Shown: positions 48,417 through 60,460, numbered from the stretch's first letter. The stretch is 64,000 nt of DNA from Glandiceps talaboti (GCF_964340395.1 NC_135555.1:27802725-27866724); one strand, 5' to 3'. The notes: generated by a model not told the origin, from the letters alone. Made by a program: numbers and translations.

Positions 48417-50815
48417 GTTAGTCCCCGCCGAACGAAGTCCGGGACGGGGACTTATGGATTGGGTTCCCTCCGTCCGTCCATCCAGAGCCGTTTCTTGGAG
48501 TTGCCTGGACCTTTTTTTCAACCTTGGTACAGGGGCAACATACAGTGGCATACATATGCACGTCAATTTGTTTCATGATGCGATCCAATATGGGCCGCCT
48601 AGCAGCCATTTTGTTTGCAATTTTCCCTGTCTAAAGCCATAACTCAGACATGCTTGAACAGATCTCATTCAAAGTTGGTATTAGGACAGTGTTCTATGAC
48701 ATACATGTGCATATTTATTGTTGTCGTGATACGATCCAAAATGGCCGCCTATCAGCTATTTTGTTTGCGAATTTTCCATATCCAAAGCCATAAGGGACGA
48801 CATCGAAATCAAACACATCGTAATTACGCGTCGTAATGAGTAAAGACGAGTAGTAGTTACGATGTACTACGTGAAACAGGAGGTAATGAGTTGTTCAAGT
48901 TCATGAATAACTGACAATAGATAATCAGCTCACTTTTCTTTGTTTCCCGTAAAGACGTCGTCTTTGAGCGTAGATACGTGTAATTTTTTATCGCCAACAC
49001 ACAATAGATAGTGATTCTCACCTTCCGTGTTTCCAATGATGACATCGTCATCTATCGTAGTTGATCGTAGTTTGTCATAATTTTCGATTGTCAAAGAAAA
49101 CCACGTACTCCAGCCAGTAATGTGCTGATGAAACTAGTACTGTACATGTTTTTATGAGTGCAAGTTCATGGGCGATATTCATAAAAAACCAATAAGATAC
49201 GCACGAAATCAAAGTTTCAATATTCAGTAAATCTTTTCACGAACATGACGGTATGTATTCGAAATTTATTGTGATGGACGCATGGACGTAATATTGTAAC
49301 AGTCCTGGGTTAACAGTAAATCTTTGAGGAATGTTATCGTACAATTGTGTGACACTCAAAGCATCAATCGCAGTTAGACTTTCTTTTTGTTTTTTGCACA
49401 GTCGACAAACTAACTGTACAACTTACAAGCTCACGCTTGGCGGCCATGGTAGGGCCAAAAAATGCTGTTGAATTTCCGAGTTGCGGAAGTGCAGTTTTGA
49501 CTTTTATATCATCGAATAACGGGATTTGTTTTATATATTCTAAAACAACAACTAATTTTTTATGTTTCTCAGTACAGTAACATTCCTAAATGATGGGGTT
49601 GAGTTGAGAAATCGCAATGTTCGTCAACACGTGGTGTGATGCATGATGTTGGTAGATAAACATAGAGACGCAAGTGATGAACGTATTCAGTTATTCGTAG
49701 CCCGAAATTTCGTTATATAAATGATGTTTTTCCTCAAAATTTTGAAGAAACAACGTTTTTAGGTGACTTCTAAATCAATCAAATCAAACTATATAGTAAT
49801 GCGAGACAAGGTTTAGTTTTTAATTTGTTTTTGTAGACAATGTTCGAATTCGACTGACGAATCCTGCGACTCGAATCTAACACGATCAATGCACCGTTCA
49901 CCAGCCAGACGAAAATGGTCGACATGTTTGTTGACTAGCCGAGAAGTGCATAAGGAACTTGTGAGGCAGTCCGAATAAATAGATGTAAAATCCGACGTTT
50001 CGAATACAAATTCTTCTTTTAGGTATTTTTAGGCAAGCCATATTAGGTAAACATCTGAATATATCTGAAACACTTAGTTGACTAGCCAACTGTACGAATG
50101 CCATAGAAGGCATCGAATGAATAACATTGAAAAAAGTAAGCGTGAAACTGATTTGCACAGGAAAGAAAATCTTTTTGTTTCGTTATTTTTTTCACGATGA
50201 AGACTACGCGTAAATGGTCGTAGTTTGGGCTCATTAATAACGTTCATGAATATGCATTGAGACTTATGAATATTCACCGTAGTACATCGTAACTACTAGT
50301 AGCTACTCGTCTTTACTTGTTACGACGTGTAATTACGATGCTTTTGATTTCGATGTCGCCCCTAACTCAGACATGCTTGAACAGATCTCATTCAAAGTTG
50401 GTATTAGGACAGTGTTCTATGACATACATATGCATATTCATTTTCGTCGTGATACAATCTGATATGGCTGCCTGGCAGCGATTTTATTGATGCAGTTTTC
50501 GTGTCCAAAGCATAAACTCAGACATGCTTGAACAGCTCCCCCCCCCACCCCGTACCTGACCCATCCTTTATTGTTGAATGGTTTATTCCATCACATCATC
50601 TTGAAGAGTTGGCATGTCCCATGTCCAACAAGGAGACACAACATGAGTAGGCATGTTCCATGTCCAACGAGCAGACACAACATATTTAAGCCTGTTTGAT
50701 TTAATAGGTTCACAAGTGTTGTTGCGTGATCATAGTGATATCAAGAAAATGACAACATAAACTGCCAGTTCCTTAAAACCCAATCATAGCGGGGACTATG
50801 TCATTTTCAATGACT
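48416..50815 (+). mobile_element. Dispersed family G, copy 3 (split by Harbinger-like element)
   Basis: The 5' hairpin TTAGTCCCCGCCGAACGAAG, CAGCCGTTTCTTGGAGTTGC and tandem units with GATACGATCCAAAATGGCCG run to 48793. The sequence resumes at 50363 with CTCAGACATGCTTGAACAGA and ends ACCCAATCATAGCGGGGACT. The uninterrupted arrangement in copy 1 shows the exact gap filled by the Harbinger-like element. Confidence 0.8.
48794..50362. mobile_element. PIF/Harbinger-like element with TAA target duplication
   Basis: 1,569 bp with about 78-bp terminal inverted repeats: left GGGACGACATCGAAATCAAA, right TTTGATTTCGATGTCGCCCC, continuing with ATCGTAATTAC and GTAAAGACGAGTAG. TAA flanks both ends (48791-48793 and 50363-50365). 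Removing the element restores AAAGCCATAACTCAGACATG of the host repeat (family G). A 3-bp TWA duplication with GGG/CCC ends is the PIF/Harbinger hallmark. No transposase is recognised. A minus-strand ATG with a good donor (segment MAAKR at about 49446) may be a remnant first exon. A second, left-truncated copy is at 58755-60069. Confidence 0.85.
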
Positions 50816-50824
50816 TCTTGATTG

Positions 50825-51000
50825 ATGTATTACCTTGGGTGTCTAGTTGGGAAATTGTTCAAATAAAAATAATCTTACCATGGTGTGTGATTTGCGTAAA
50901 AAACTGTGATTTTTGGTAAAAAAAACTATGTAATGTTCTTAGTGGTGTTTAGATTAAGATCATCCTTTAAGTGATATGGAAATTAAGTATAATCAGATTA
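50825..51000 (+). repeat. Family F fragment
   Basis: TTGGGTGTCTAGTTGGGAAATTG, then AATAATCTTACCATGGTGTGTG. Probably the downstream part of the F copy split by family G. Confidence 0.6.
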
Positions 51001-51309
51001 ATAATTGCTGGAATGCAACAACCTTGTTATCATAGGCTATTAGTACATGCTCAGACCACTAACTATTTTTATTGGTCTGAGGTACATGATATACCCCTGA
51101 ATTGGCAGAAAGGTGTGCCAAACTAAAAGAAATCTGAATGACTTTTTGATATCAATCTATTTACATAGTGGAAGAGGTGTAATGGCTTTTTGGATTGAAA
51201 TTATTCAAATTTACAGGGATACGCATACATACAGACATACATACATTTACCCATGCATACAGAACAAATTATGGATTGCTATTGGTATCATTTGAACATA
51301 ATGAATTTT

Positions 51310-51560
51310 AGCTCTATATCTGTGATTTTTGAAGTCCCAGTAAAAGTTAGTTGTCAAAAAAGTTGTTCAAATGTCCACTACCTATTCTCAGTACAGGAAA
51401 GCTTGACTTGACTTCACTCTGCCTTTGCGATCCCCTACATACCTGCGATATGTACACTAGTTTCCACGGCAAATAATAAACACAATTCAAACCGTCGTAA
51501 TATCATAGTACACAGAAAGTTTACATACTTTTATGGTAAGCATGATACATGTACCGGTCT
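51310..51560 (-). repeat. Inverted copy of the 47640-47890 repeat
   Basis: AGTTAGTTGTCAAAAAAGTT, GCGATCCCCTACATACCTGC and GTTTCCACGGCAAATAATAA. Together with its partner it encloses 3.4 kb containing families F and G and the Harbinger-like element. Confidence 0.7.
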
Positions 51561-51564
51561 ACAC

Positions 51565-52345
51565 TTTGATTCTATGCAACTCGTTTACAGCGGCAATACC
51601 CTTCATGTAACACTCAGTTAAAAAATTTCATGATGCACGCCACAATGAGGTGAATTTCCATGGTTCTCAAGTTCGTTTGGTTTTCTTAAAATATAACATT
51701 CAGAGCTGGACAGAAACTTATCAATATATATTTCGAGATACATACCTTTCAATACAAGCAACCTGAATACTTTGAACGGTTTAGAACAAAGCCAATCAAT
51801 GTCAGGAAAATTGGGGAAAATTTGACCCAATTAAACCACTGAGTAGTGCTGAGTACACTGCCCAACATTGCTACACAGTAACAACATTTACTTATCTTAT
51901 TTGTATTGTTGTGATAACATGTTAATATGAATAAATGCATGCATTCTGGCAGTAAACTCGCCATTAGTAGCGAAAGATTTATATTTAAAAAAAGAGAGAG
52001 AAGAATTTAAATTTTGATCGAAGAAGAGATGGTATGGATTTATCTTGGCGAATCTAATTCTCCAGCAAGAATTTTTGGTAGAAAGCTGTTGATTTCACCT
52101 GGAAGTTGAAAATTGACCTGGTTTGACCAACAATCTCCTCATGCATGCTTTTAGAAACAGAAATACACGCGACTATCGAAAAAAGTAAAAACAAGATTTT
52201 CAATTTTGAAATAGTGAAGAGACGGTATGAAGTTATGTAGGCGAAATCTCCAGTATGATTGCCTCCAGATGCGATCTTATGGCCAATCACACACATGTGA
52301 TAATGGGAAGCTTTTGTATGTTTAGCATAGATCTTACGGTAGGCA
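51565..52345. other. No feature seen
   Basis: AT-rich, repeat-poor by eye. No recognisable coding or RNA feature. Confidence 0.4.
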
Positions 52346-52349
52346 TTTT

Positions 52350-52815
52350 AAAGGCCAAGAAAAAAAAGAATTGTTTTCTGATGAGTTTGCATCACTTAAA
52401 TACCCTGCCTCGATCTTCTTTTTTCTTGTGTTTGTCCAGCCAATGCAGACTGCAGATCCAAGGGAAAACAAAAATAAATCTCCCTACATTAATTGCTACT
52501 TCAGGGAAGACAAGAGTTTACTGCAGAACTAATCATGAACAATTAACAATTTGCATCGTCACACCACTTTAGGCAACTTGTCAATGTCTTATAAAACTGA
52601 AACTTAAGCTACATCGATAATAATTTCAGCACAGATGCGCTTAGGTATCCCAAATGTATATGTACCAAATTATATTGAATTTGAAGCTTGCACTCTCGAG
52701 ATATAGCCTAATTACTGAAAACATTTATTAAGCAAATTGCTCATTAATATTCATGGTATGTTTACCAAAACCTAATCAGTTCTTGCCATTACCCTACGAA
52801 ACATGTCTACCAAAT
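52350..52815 (-). repeat. Inverted family E block
   Basis: Reverse complement of 45115-45565, ending in ACCTAATCAGTTCTTGCCAT and TACCCTACGAAACA. It is followed without a gap by family F. Confidence 0.7.
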
Positions 52816-52821
52816 TTCGGT

Positions 52822-53430
52822 CGACTGAGGTTCAGTAGTGCTATAGGCATCGCCCGGCGTCTGTGTGTGTGTGTGGATATGTGTGTGTGTGTGTGTGTGT
52901 AAACAACTTAAAGTCGAAAACCACTAAACTGATTGCCATGATATTTGGTGGGTCCATTACCTTAGGTGTCTAGTTGGGAAATTGTTCAAATCAAAATGAT
53001 CTTACCACCAGTTTATGATTTGGGTAAAAAGATGTCATTTTTGGTCAAAAACTTAAACTCAAAAACTGCTAGCTGGGCAGATTGGGCTGATATTTGGGTG
53101 AAACATTATTCAGGGTATTTTTATTAAGAATTGTTCATGATATGATGTCCCATCAGTGATATGCAAATTAGGGCTAAAAATGTGTCTTTTTGGTTATAAA
53201 TCTATAATTTTAAAAACACTGAGCAGATTGAGCTGAAATTTAATGGGAATGCATCTAGAGATGTATGGACGAAGAAGTATCAAGCATACAATGATTTCAT
53301 GAGTGATATGCAAATTAGGTGTAAAAATGTGAATTTTTAGTCAAAAACTTATATCTCAAAAAGTACTTGGTCAATGAGTCTGAAACTTGGTGAGATGTTT
53401 CTGAAAGTGTTAGTAGTAATAAAAATAGCG
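52822..53430 (+). mobile_element. Dispersed family F, copy 3 (3' truncated)
   Basis: GACTGAGGTTCAGTAGTGCT and CATCGCCCGGCGTCTGTG, TG microsatellite, then blocks with ACTAAACTGATTGCCATGAT and GATATGCAAATTAGG. It stops at TGGTGAGATGTTTCTG, before the 115-bp tandem units present in copies 1 and 2. Confidence 0.7.
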
Positions 53431-53472
53431 GTTCTGGATCACTAGAACGACATACCCATAAATTAAGCATTT

Positions 53473-54081
53473 CACTGTACAATATCTTACCCACAACTCT
53501 CTCTGATTGGTATGCTTAGAGGTTCCTTATTTTATAACTTTTTCAATAATCTATACTTTTCAACATTTTAAGCATAGTAATTAAGTTTAATTAATATGTA
53601 GCAAAAGAACGCTTAGGAATCAAAAATAAAGTTCTAAATTTTGTATGAAAATGAACTAACAACTAAATTAAGCATGTGCTGTGAATAAAACACTTTTCAC
53701 TGTCAAAGTGTCAATAACTTGGGTAGTCAGTGTGTATGATGAGTTTTAGTATGTAAATTTCTTTTGTCATACCTATTCAAATAAATCTATATCGTTGGCA
53801 AAGTCATAGTTTCCTTAGTTTCGTCGCAAATATTCTTCATGTCTTTCAAGAAAATCTGCTGACAAATTCCTAAAATTGCTACTCCTTCTACAATAAATCA
53901 CTGATACCAGAACCGATGAAAATGGGTATTCAGAAACTCATCAGTGGCAATTCTATGCTTGCAAAATGGAAAAAAAATGTTTATAGAAAACCCTATACAC
54001 TGGTGAGATTTGTCTGACTTCAAGGAGATGATGTCCAACACTCCATATCAGAGAGAGTTGTGGGTAAAATGTTGTACAGTG
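53473..54081. mobile_element. Small inverted-repeat element (MITE C)
   Basis: Ends CACTGTACAATATCTTACCC and GGGTAAAATGTTGTACAGTG are inverted repeats continuing through ACAACTCTCTCTGA for about 38 bp. CATTT occurs next to both ends, but the duplication length is ambiguous. The 609-bp element has no coding capacity and ends at the boundary of the inverted element A. Confidence 0.7.
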
Positions 54082-54085
54082 CATT

Positions 54086-54324
54086 TTAACTTTAAACAAG
54101 CGACCTACCGGTCAGAATAGCTCCGCTGTTCTTTTTAGTTTTTATTTTGGTAGCGATGTAATAAACTGGTTAGTGGTTCCATATGATGTCTCACTATAAA
54201 ACACATTTTACACAGAAAGTTGGTAAAATATTGTACTTTCATACCATAGTCACCATTTTATAAAAAAAAATTACTGTTATGAAAATTACACAAAATCTCA
54301 GAAAAATAATGACTGGAAAATTTG

Positions 54325-54384
<60 letters not shown>

Positions 54385-56135
54385 GGATTTTTGAGGTTGG
54401 CTATAAATAATTCCAGTGTCGTACAGCTTTAACCCTTGAAAATTTTAATAATTAATGAAATAAACTAGGGATCTAAAATAATTTTGAGGCAATTTACCAA
54501 AAACACTGTCCATAAGCTTAATTGTCAACAACATTCAACTTGTAGTAGACATAACATCGTCTAATATTTAAATTTACAGAGTGTCTTGTGACCGGCACCT
54601 GTCAGCAGACTCGGCCAATTTTTTTCCATCATTCCATTGTATTTAAACCTTTTACTTGACATTTCGCAATATTTATAATTCAACAAAATACCTCAACATG
54701 CTTCACCTCACTCATACTCAAAGCAGCCCCGGTATAATCACTGACATGACTAGAGAGAACCTTTTCGGATTTACATGTAAAGCGGGGAAAGATACGTAAA
54801 ACATGCATAATGCAAAGTCTGAAGTCAAATTAAAGTTGTGATTATTTTAATTATTTTTACTTGCCAAATATTTGCATTTTGGAAATGGCAAGACATGTTC
54901 ATGTCGATACATCACAGATAACTAACACTCGTTATCTGTGTTTACATGTAAACTGTCGACCAATAAACACAGTTTAAACCCTCATGCCTTTATGACCTTG
55001 GAATGCCTTGCCTTGCTTACGCAAGTTGTCTTCATTCTAGTTCACTGTCACTCCAAATTATACGTCAATATAGAATTAATCACAACTTCCGGGTCAAATC
55101 AGTCATATTCTACCGAAAATTCTTGAACGGTCGGGACCGTTACACAACAATCCTACTAAATTTACTTGCCATGGTTATTTAAAACACATATAAATCCACC
55201 TTTTTGTGAAATTTGTAAACTTTCCGGTCCGTATTGAGCGAAAACTATGAGCGAAAAACCGGGTCGTAATTTCAGGGCCTCAATTATGCGTCCCGAATTC
55301 GTCGGTAAATCGGTATTCCTAAATGTAATGCCAAAATTTATTTTGCTGACACGAAAGAAGAGATGTCAGTTGAGGTTTAGGCATTTTCAGTATCTAAAAT
55401 GGGCCTCTAGTGAAAGTTATGGCGAGTTGAAATACCGAAAAATAAGGCCTGTGAGCAGCCATTCAAAGTGTCGCTATCTGGAGGATAGATTGTATGCAAA
55501 TGAGGGTATTGCAGACTGGCTGATTGTATAGAAGGGGTGCAAAATTTGGATTTGAAGTTTACAACCTTGTTTCGAACAAACACTTGTCATTTGGGTGCAC
55601 GATGCATAGAATTATGACTATAGCACATATTACATTGCTTGTTTGACATCAATAGTGTCTTTTGAAAAGTGGCAGTTTACTTAAAGTTTCGTGGACTGAT
55701 TTCCAATATGGCGTCGGTCACAATGCTCATTAACATATAATTTTTTTTGTTAAATTACAAAAAAAATCATAAAAAATAGAAAAGATGTGCTGACTTGAAA
55801 TTAACAAATCTGAGTAAGCTACCCCCTGCGCATCAACACACCAGATATCAAAGCAATCTGATGAGTAGTATTTGAGGAGATGATCAAAATATCATTTTTT
55901 GAAAAAAAATTATAAAAAATTGAAAATGGCACAGATCAACTTGGCATGAACAAATCTGAATAGCCTCTCCCCAGGGAACATGCACACCAAATATCGAAGA
56001 ATTCTGACTGTCACTTTCAGAGAAGATGATGAAAATATAAAAAGTTGACGGACACCAATGATTCACCTATACTCTATACCTCAATACCCACCTATACCTA
56101 AAGCTACGCTTTCAGCTTTCGTTGACAGCGAAGGT
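54086..56135 (-). mobile_element. Element A, copy 2 (inverted)
   Basis: Reverse complement of 12361-14766 without the hairpin MITE. Boundary sequences are AAACAAGCGACCTACCGGTC at the left and TTTCGTTGACAGCGAAGGT at the right. A CA microsatellite expanded at 54318-54382. A 94-codon frame at 55247-55531 has no recognised domain and is not open in the other copy. Confidence 0.75.
54318..54382. repeat. (CA)n microsatellite
   Basis: Clean CA run of about 55 bp, in a part of element A that is T-rich in copy 1 (about 14450-14470). Confidence 0.95.
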
Positions 56136-56339
56136 AAAAAAATTGTTTAATCTATATTAAATTTTAGTTTATACCCACATATTGGGTACCTGTTACTGTC
56201 CTTGTGTGAATGTAGAATGAAGTAGTGAGACTGGCAAGTGTGTCTAGAAAAAAATTGAGCTTTAATGTCCTAGTAACAAACTAACTTGTTAAATCAATAA
56301 CGAAATACATACACAAACTTTGGCTATCTTGAGTGCTAC

Positions 56340-56775
56340 TCAGCACCACTTGCAGCTGGGAAGATCACCAGCAGGTGTAAGGAGTATAGGCTACCTGGGG
56401 AGGTCCCAGCAGATAGGTCCTATGTGTGCTCCTGAATGTAAACATAAGTAAACCGAAAAGATCACCCGGGAAGGACCCGGCAGGTGTCGTAACCATAGCT
56501 ACCTGGGGAGGACCCGGCAAACATAGCTAGGTGGTGAATTGTACATGGGTAATTTGCAGTAAGCCGAGAAGAGCACCTGGGGAGGACCCGGCAGGCGTCT
56601 GTATACTAGCTACGTGGGGAGGACCCGGCAGACATAGCTAGGTTGAATTTGTACTGGGGAGAATTTACAATACGCCAAGAAGAGCACCCGGGGAGGACCC
56701 GTCAGGTGTCTGATCCTAGCTACCTGGGGAGGACCCGGCAGACATAGCTACATGTAGGTGAATGAATTTGTATTC
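56340..56775 (+). repeat. ~125-bp tandem repeats (GGGGAGGACCCGGCAG)
   Basis: About four units, each with two copies of CCTGGGGAGGACCCGGCAG and a spacer GACATAGCTAGGT. GC-rich against an AT-rich background. Lies downstream of the tyrosine recombinase and may be the element's terminal repeat. Confidence 0.85.
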
Positions 56776-56819
56776 GAAATGAGCTGATTGATTAGTTTTC
56801 AGCTGACTGTAAACTGTAT

Positions 56820-57290
56820 TGGGGTAATTGAACAAGGGGAAAAGGCCCGTCACTGTGGTAGTGCTGAGTAACCAAAGAAGATTTACAGAACAGATTGAAA
56901 GTATCTGCAGGAAAACGAATGGTAATTACATTAGAACAGGTTATGTCTGGCATGTATAGCCACATGTTGCAAGGATAAAGAAATGCGATTAACATGTCTG
57001 AGAGAACTGCCTGATTTAGAACAAGTAAACGAAGGTGGTGATGGGGATGGTGGGTGGGATTGACTCGGTAGGCAGAGACAAATTTAGCAATGTTCTCCAA
57101 ACGCAGCTTGAACTAGATTGAGGCTAGAAGGAGCCTAAGTAGAAAATTATGCATAGTACAAACATTCTGACAATTTTCTGTGCTCCCCTTACGTATACAC
57201 ATGTAATCTGGTGATGACGTACCATCCTCTGTATTGTGGTAATTGAACAAGGGGAAAAGGCCCAAAAGTAGTGGAATGGATGCTGAGCAG
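56820..57290. repeat. Direct repeat pair near the recombinase
   Basis: GGTAATTGAACAAGGGGAAAAGGCCC occurs at 56822-56847 and 57238-57263 in the same orientation, each followed within 40 bp by GTGCTGAG or ATGCTGAG. Short direct repeats next to the recombinase gene are a feature of YR retroelements, but the role here is unproven. Confidence 0.5.
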
Positions 57291-57378
57291 TAAATGTAAC
57301 GAATGCCCCCAAGATAGTTAAAGTTAGTGGAGACCAAATGAAAGTAGATTAGAGGCCTCCAGATGCATATAGAATACT

Positions 57379-58521
57379 CTATGTGTGTGTCATGCTGACT
57401 TGTGCTTGCTGAATGTCTTTCTTAGCAATCCGTATATATCGAGTATAGCAGTTTGATGACCACCTGCCAAGATTCTGTATCATGTGATCTTCGATTCCGA
57501 TTGCCGCAGCTGATGTAGCTGCTCCAATACGAAATGAGTGTCCACAGAATTTGGACACGTCCAGTCCGATTGTACTTAGTATGTGGCGTAAGTAGCCAAT
57601 GAATTGTCCTCTAGTGAGAATTCCCTTATCTTGATCAAAGAATAGAGGTGATAAGTTCGTTGCACCTTGACGGCGGCGAAGAAGTAGTAACTATTTCATA
57701 TAGCCCAGTGTGTTTAACGCTGAAATGTTGAATATATGGATCAGTGTCCCATTGCCAAATGGGTTAGTTTTTGACCTCCGCAATATGATTGTATAATGGC
57801 AATTATCCTGCGACCACACAATGTCGCACAGTCGTATTACAGATGATGTATCTACCGTGTTCCTGACTGTAAATTCTCCACAGCATAGGAAACCGAAGAA
57901 GGCCATCTGGCATGCACATAGCAGAAGCAGATCGACGTTGAAAGAGAAGACTTTGTTCTGTAGCACAGAAGTGATACTACATAAGATATTGTATGTGATT
58001 GGAAAACGTTTTTCAGTGTTTGTTCCTGTAATTGCTTGACTTCGTTTTACCCCCTTCAATATGTACTCCAACCTCTCTGAATTGGCAAAGGGGTTAGTAT
58101 TTCCTTCCCGTAAGTAATGGAAACGTATCCCTGCTAGGTACAGCTTAATAGTATTGTATTTCAAGTCGAGATATTGATGGCAGAATGTAACAAAACGTAT
58201 AAGTATGGTCTCCGATAGGGGCGGAAGTGTGCCTGGTCGAGTGATGACACCACACATAGTGCTGAATTGGATTAATCGTGTCATCGCAGTCTGATATGCT
58301 TTGGCTGTCTGGTTGCTAATAGCATACGTCCACAATTTGTTTACCTGCAGGTCTATATCTTGAATAGGTCCTCTGGTGGCAGGATTTGGTGGGGTAGCTT
58401 GTCTGCTGTAGGCAGCAATCTGCGGAACTTCTGCATCTGAAATTTTAATAAATACAAGCATGGCATTGTTGTTCACTGTTGTTTTATAGTTAAGGATATC
58501 CGGAACGACAGTGAACGACAA
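57379..58521 (-). pseudogene. DIRS-like tyrosine recombinase, one in-frame stop
   Basis: A minus-strand frame of 381 codons with a single TAG at 57691. The N-terminal SAM-like domain shows NKLWTYAISNQTAKAYQTAM, LAGIRFHYLREGN and RLEYILKGVKRSQ. The catalytic domain shows FFGFLCCGEFTV, TIILRRSKTNPFG, SPLFFDQDKG, GHSFRIGAATSAA (H-x-x-R), LGRWSSN (W/H position) and YTRYIR (nucleophile Tyr). These are the motifs of YR-retroelement (DIRS/Ngaro) and Crypton integrases. RT and RNase H are not seen nearby, so a solo recombinase or Crypton is possible. A TTTCAG acceptor near 58437 suggests that the first 28 codons may be intronic. All catalytic residues survive, so the break is recent. Confidence 0.85.
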
Positions 58522-58559
58522 CCCTCTGCCTTAGAGGCCCACGACCTTTATTTATTACT

Positions 58560-58582
58560 ACTCCCGGCCATTGTTTAAATAG
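58560..58582 (-). promoter_or_regulatory. Possible TATA box for the recombinase
   Basis: Minus-strand CCTATTTAAACAATGG lies about 50 bp upstream of the first recombinase codons, in the only short non-repeat stretch before the gene. Inferred from sequence likeness only. Confidence 0.3.
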
Positions 58583-58708
58583 GCGCAACATACTGTTCGG
58601 AGGGAACAAAGGTCAATACATTTACATATCAATAGGCTCAGCTGTGGATGACGTCATCGTTCTTCACCTCTATGACCTTTAAGACAACCATTTGAACCGA
58701 ATAAAAAA

Positions 58709-58748
58709 AATTAGGTTAATGTAAAAATATTTTTACATTAACCTAATT
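58709..58748. repeat. Perfect 40-bp palindrome
   Basis: AATTAGGTTAATGTAAAAAT followed immediately by its exact reverse complement (20 + 20 bp, no loop). It sits at the broken left edge of the Harbinger-like copy. Confidence 0.95.
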
Positions 58749-58754
58749 ATTATA

Positions 58755-60069
58755 CAACTAATAGTCAAAGAAAACCACATACTCCAGCCAGTAATGTGCT
58801 GATGAAACTAGTACTGTACATGTTTTTATAAGTGCAAGTTCATGGGCAATATTCATAAAAAAAAACAATAAGATATGCACGAAATCAAAGTTTAAACTTT
58901 CAATATTCAGTAAATCTTTTCACGAACATGACGGTATGTATTCGAAATTTATTGTGATGGACGCATGAACGTAATATTGTAACAGTCCTGGGTTAACAGT
59001 AAATCTTTGAGGAAGATTATCGTACAATTGTGTGACTTTCAAAGCATCAATAGCCTTTCTTTTTGTTTTTTGCACGGTCGACAAAATAACAGTACAACTT
59101 ACAAGCCTACGCTTGGCGGCCATGGTAGGGCCAAGAAATGCTGTTGAATTTCCGGGTTGCGGAAGTGCAGTTTTGACTTTTATATCATCGAATAACGGGG
59201 TTTGTTTTATATATTCTAAAACAACAACTAATATTTTATGTTTCTCAGTACAGTAACATTCCTAAATGATGGGGTTGAGTTGAGAAATCGCAATGTTCGG
59301 CAACACATGGCCTGATGTTGGTAGATAAACATAGAGATGCAAGTGATGAATTTATTCAGTTATTCGTAACCCGAAATTTCGTTATATAAATGACGTTTTT
59401 CCTCAAAATTTTGAAGAAACAAAATGTTTTTAGGTGACATCTAAATCAATCAAATCAAACTATATATTAATGCGAGACAAGCTTTAGCTGTTGATTTGTT
59501 TTGTGGACAATGTTCGAATATGACTGACGAATCCTGCGACTTGAATCTAACACGTTTTCCAGCTAGACGAAAATGGTCGACATCTTTGTTGACTAGCCGA
59601 GAAGTGCATATTAAGGAACTTGTGAGGCAGTCCGAATAAATAGATGTAAAATCCGACGTTTCGAATAAAAATTCTTCTTCAAGGTATTTTTAGGCAAGAC
59701 ATATTAGGTAAACACCTGAATATATCTGAAACACTTAGTTGACTAGCCGACTCAGACTGTACGAATGCCATAGAAGGCATCGAATGAATAACATTGAAAA
59801 AAGTAAGCGTGAAACTGATTTGCACAGGAAAGAAAATCTTTTTGTTTCATTATTTTTTTTCACAATAAAGACTACGCGTAAATGGTCGTAGTTTGGGCTC
59901 ATTAATAACTGACAATATGTGTTTACTTTTTATTGTCTACAACCTAAAGTACATGAATATGCATCGAGAGTTATGAATATTCACCGTAGTACATCGTAAC
60001 TACTAGTAGCTACTCGTCTTTACTTGTTACGACACGTAATTACGATGTTTTTGATTTTGATGTCGCCCC
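58755..60069. mobile_element. Harbinger-like element, left-truncated copy
   Basis: Matches 49080-50362 in the same orientation with a few percent differences. It ends with the full right terminal repeat (TTTTGATTTTGATGTCGCCCC) followed by TTA. The first 290 bp of the element, including the left inverted repeat, is missing and replaced by the 40-bp palindrome region. A minus-strand frame at 58920-59123 (MAAKRRLVSCTVILS) is longer than in copy 1 but has a GTAAGT donor after codon 7, so exon 1 of a lost gene is possible. Confidence 0.8.
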
Positions 60070-60455
60070 TTATCCCAAAAGTGTTTAAGGATTATGTTCT
60101 GTGCACCTGCCTTTATTTTCAACTCTGTCATTTTATCTGCTTCCTGATACTTTTTTAAGTATAATAGAATTGCTATCATGATAATGCTAAAGTGAGTGAT
60201 CGACATTGTGTTGGCTCTGTATGAACTTCATTGATTGATGAAAATATTATAGTAACAGTTGATAAAAGATAATAATTGAGATTATACCTTTCAAAAACTT
60301 TTTTTATGTGATTTTTAGGATTATAAATATTTTTATTTTTCACTTGTTCATGAAAGCTTTTATTTAATGACTTACTAATAGTACAGCAGCCAATGCAGTG
60401 GAATTTTCCATAGATGTTATCACAAATGTTTTTACAAATAATGTCACGAGGTATA
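60070..60455 (-). other. Downstream flank with a decayed third Cys repeat
   Basis: Directly after the stop of the Cys-rich gene, the same frame continues with ISIPRDIICKNICDN and GKFHCIGCC, a recognisable third repeat (compare INIPRDDIYKNICDK inside the gene). It then loses similarity after about 60360. This implies that the gene was once longer. No terminal inverted repeat of the virus-like element could be identified here. Confidence 0.55.
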
Positions 60456-60460
60456 CTGAT

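Noticed and set aside
49128-49150. Hammerhead ribozyme core (CTGATGAAAC)
   Set aside because: CTGATGA is present but no GAAA after a stem II, nor pairing arms, could be found.
55247-55531. 94-codon gene MSEKPGRNFRASIM...
   Set aside because: Inside element A copy 2, antisense relative to the element's other copy, where the frame is not conserved; no domain.
58920-59123. Independent small gene MAAKRRLVSC...
   Set aside because: Lies within a truncated Harbinger-like element; the equivalent frame in the other copy is disrupted, and a splice donor follows codon 7.
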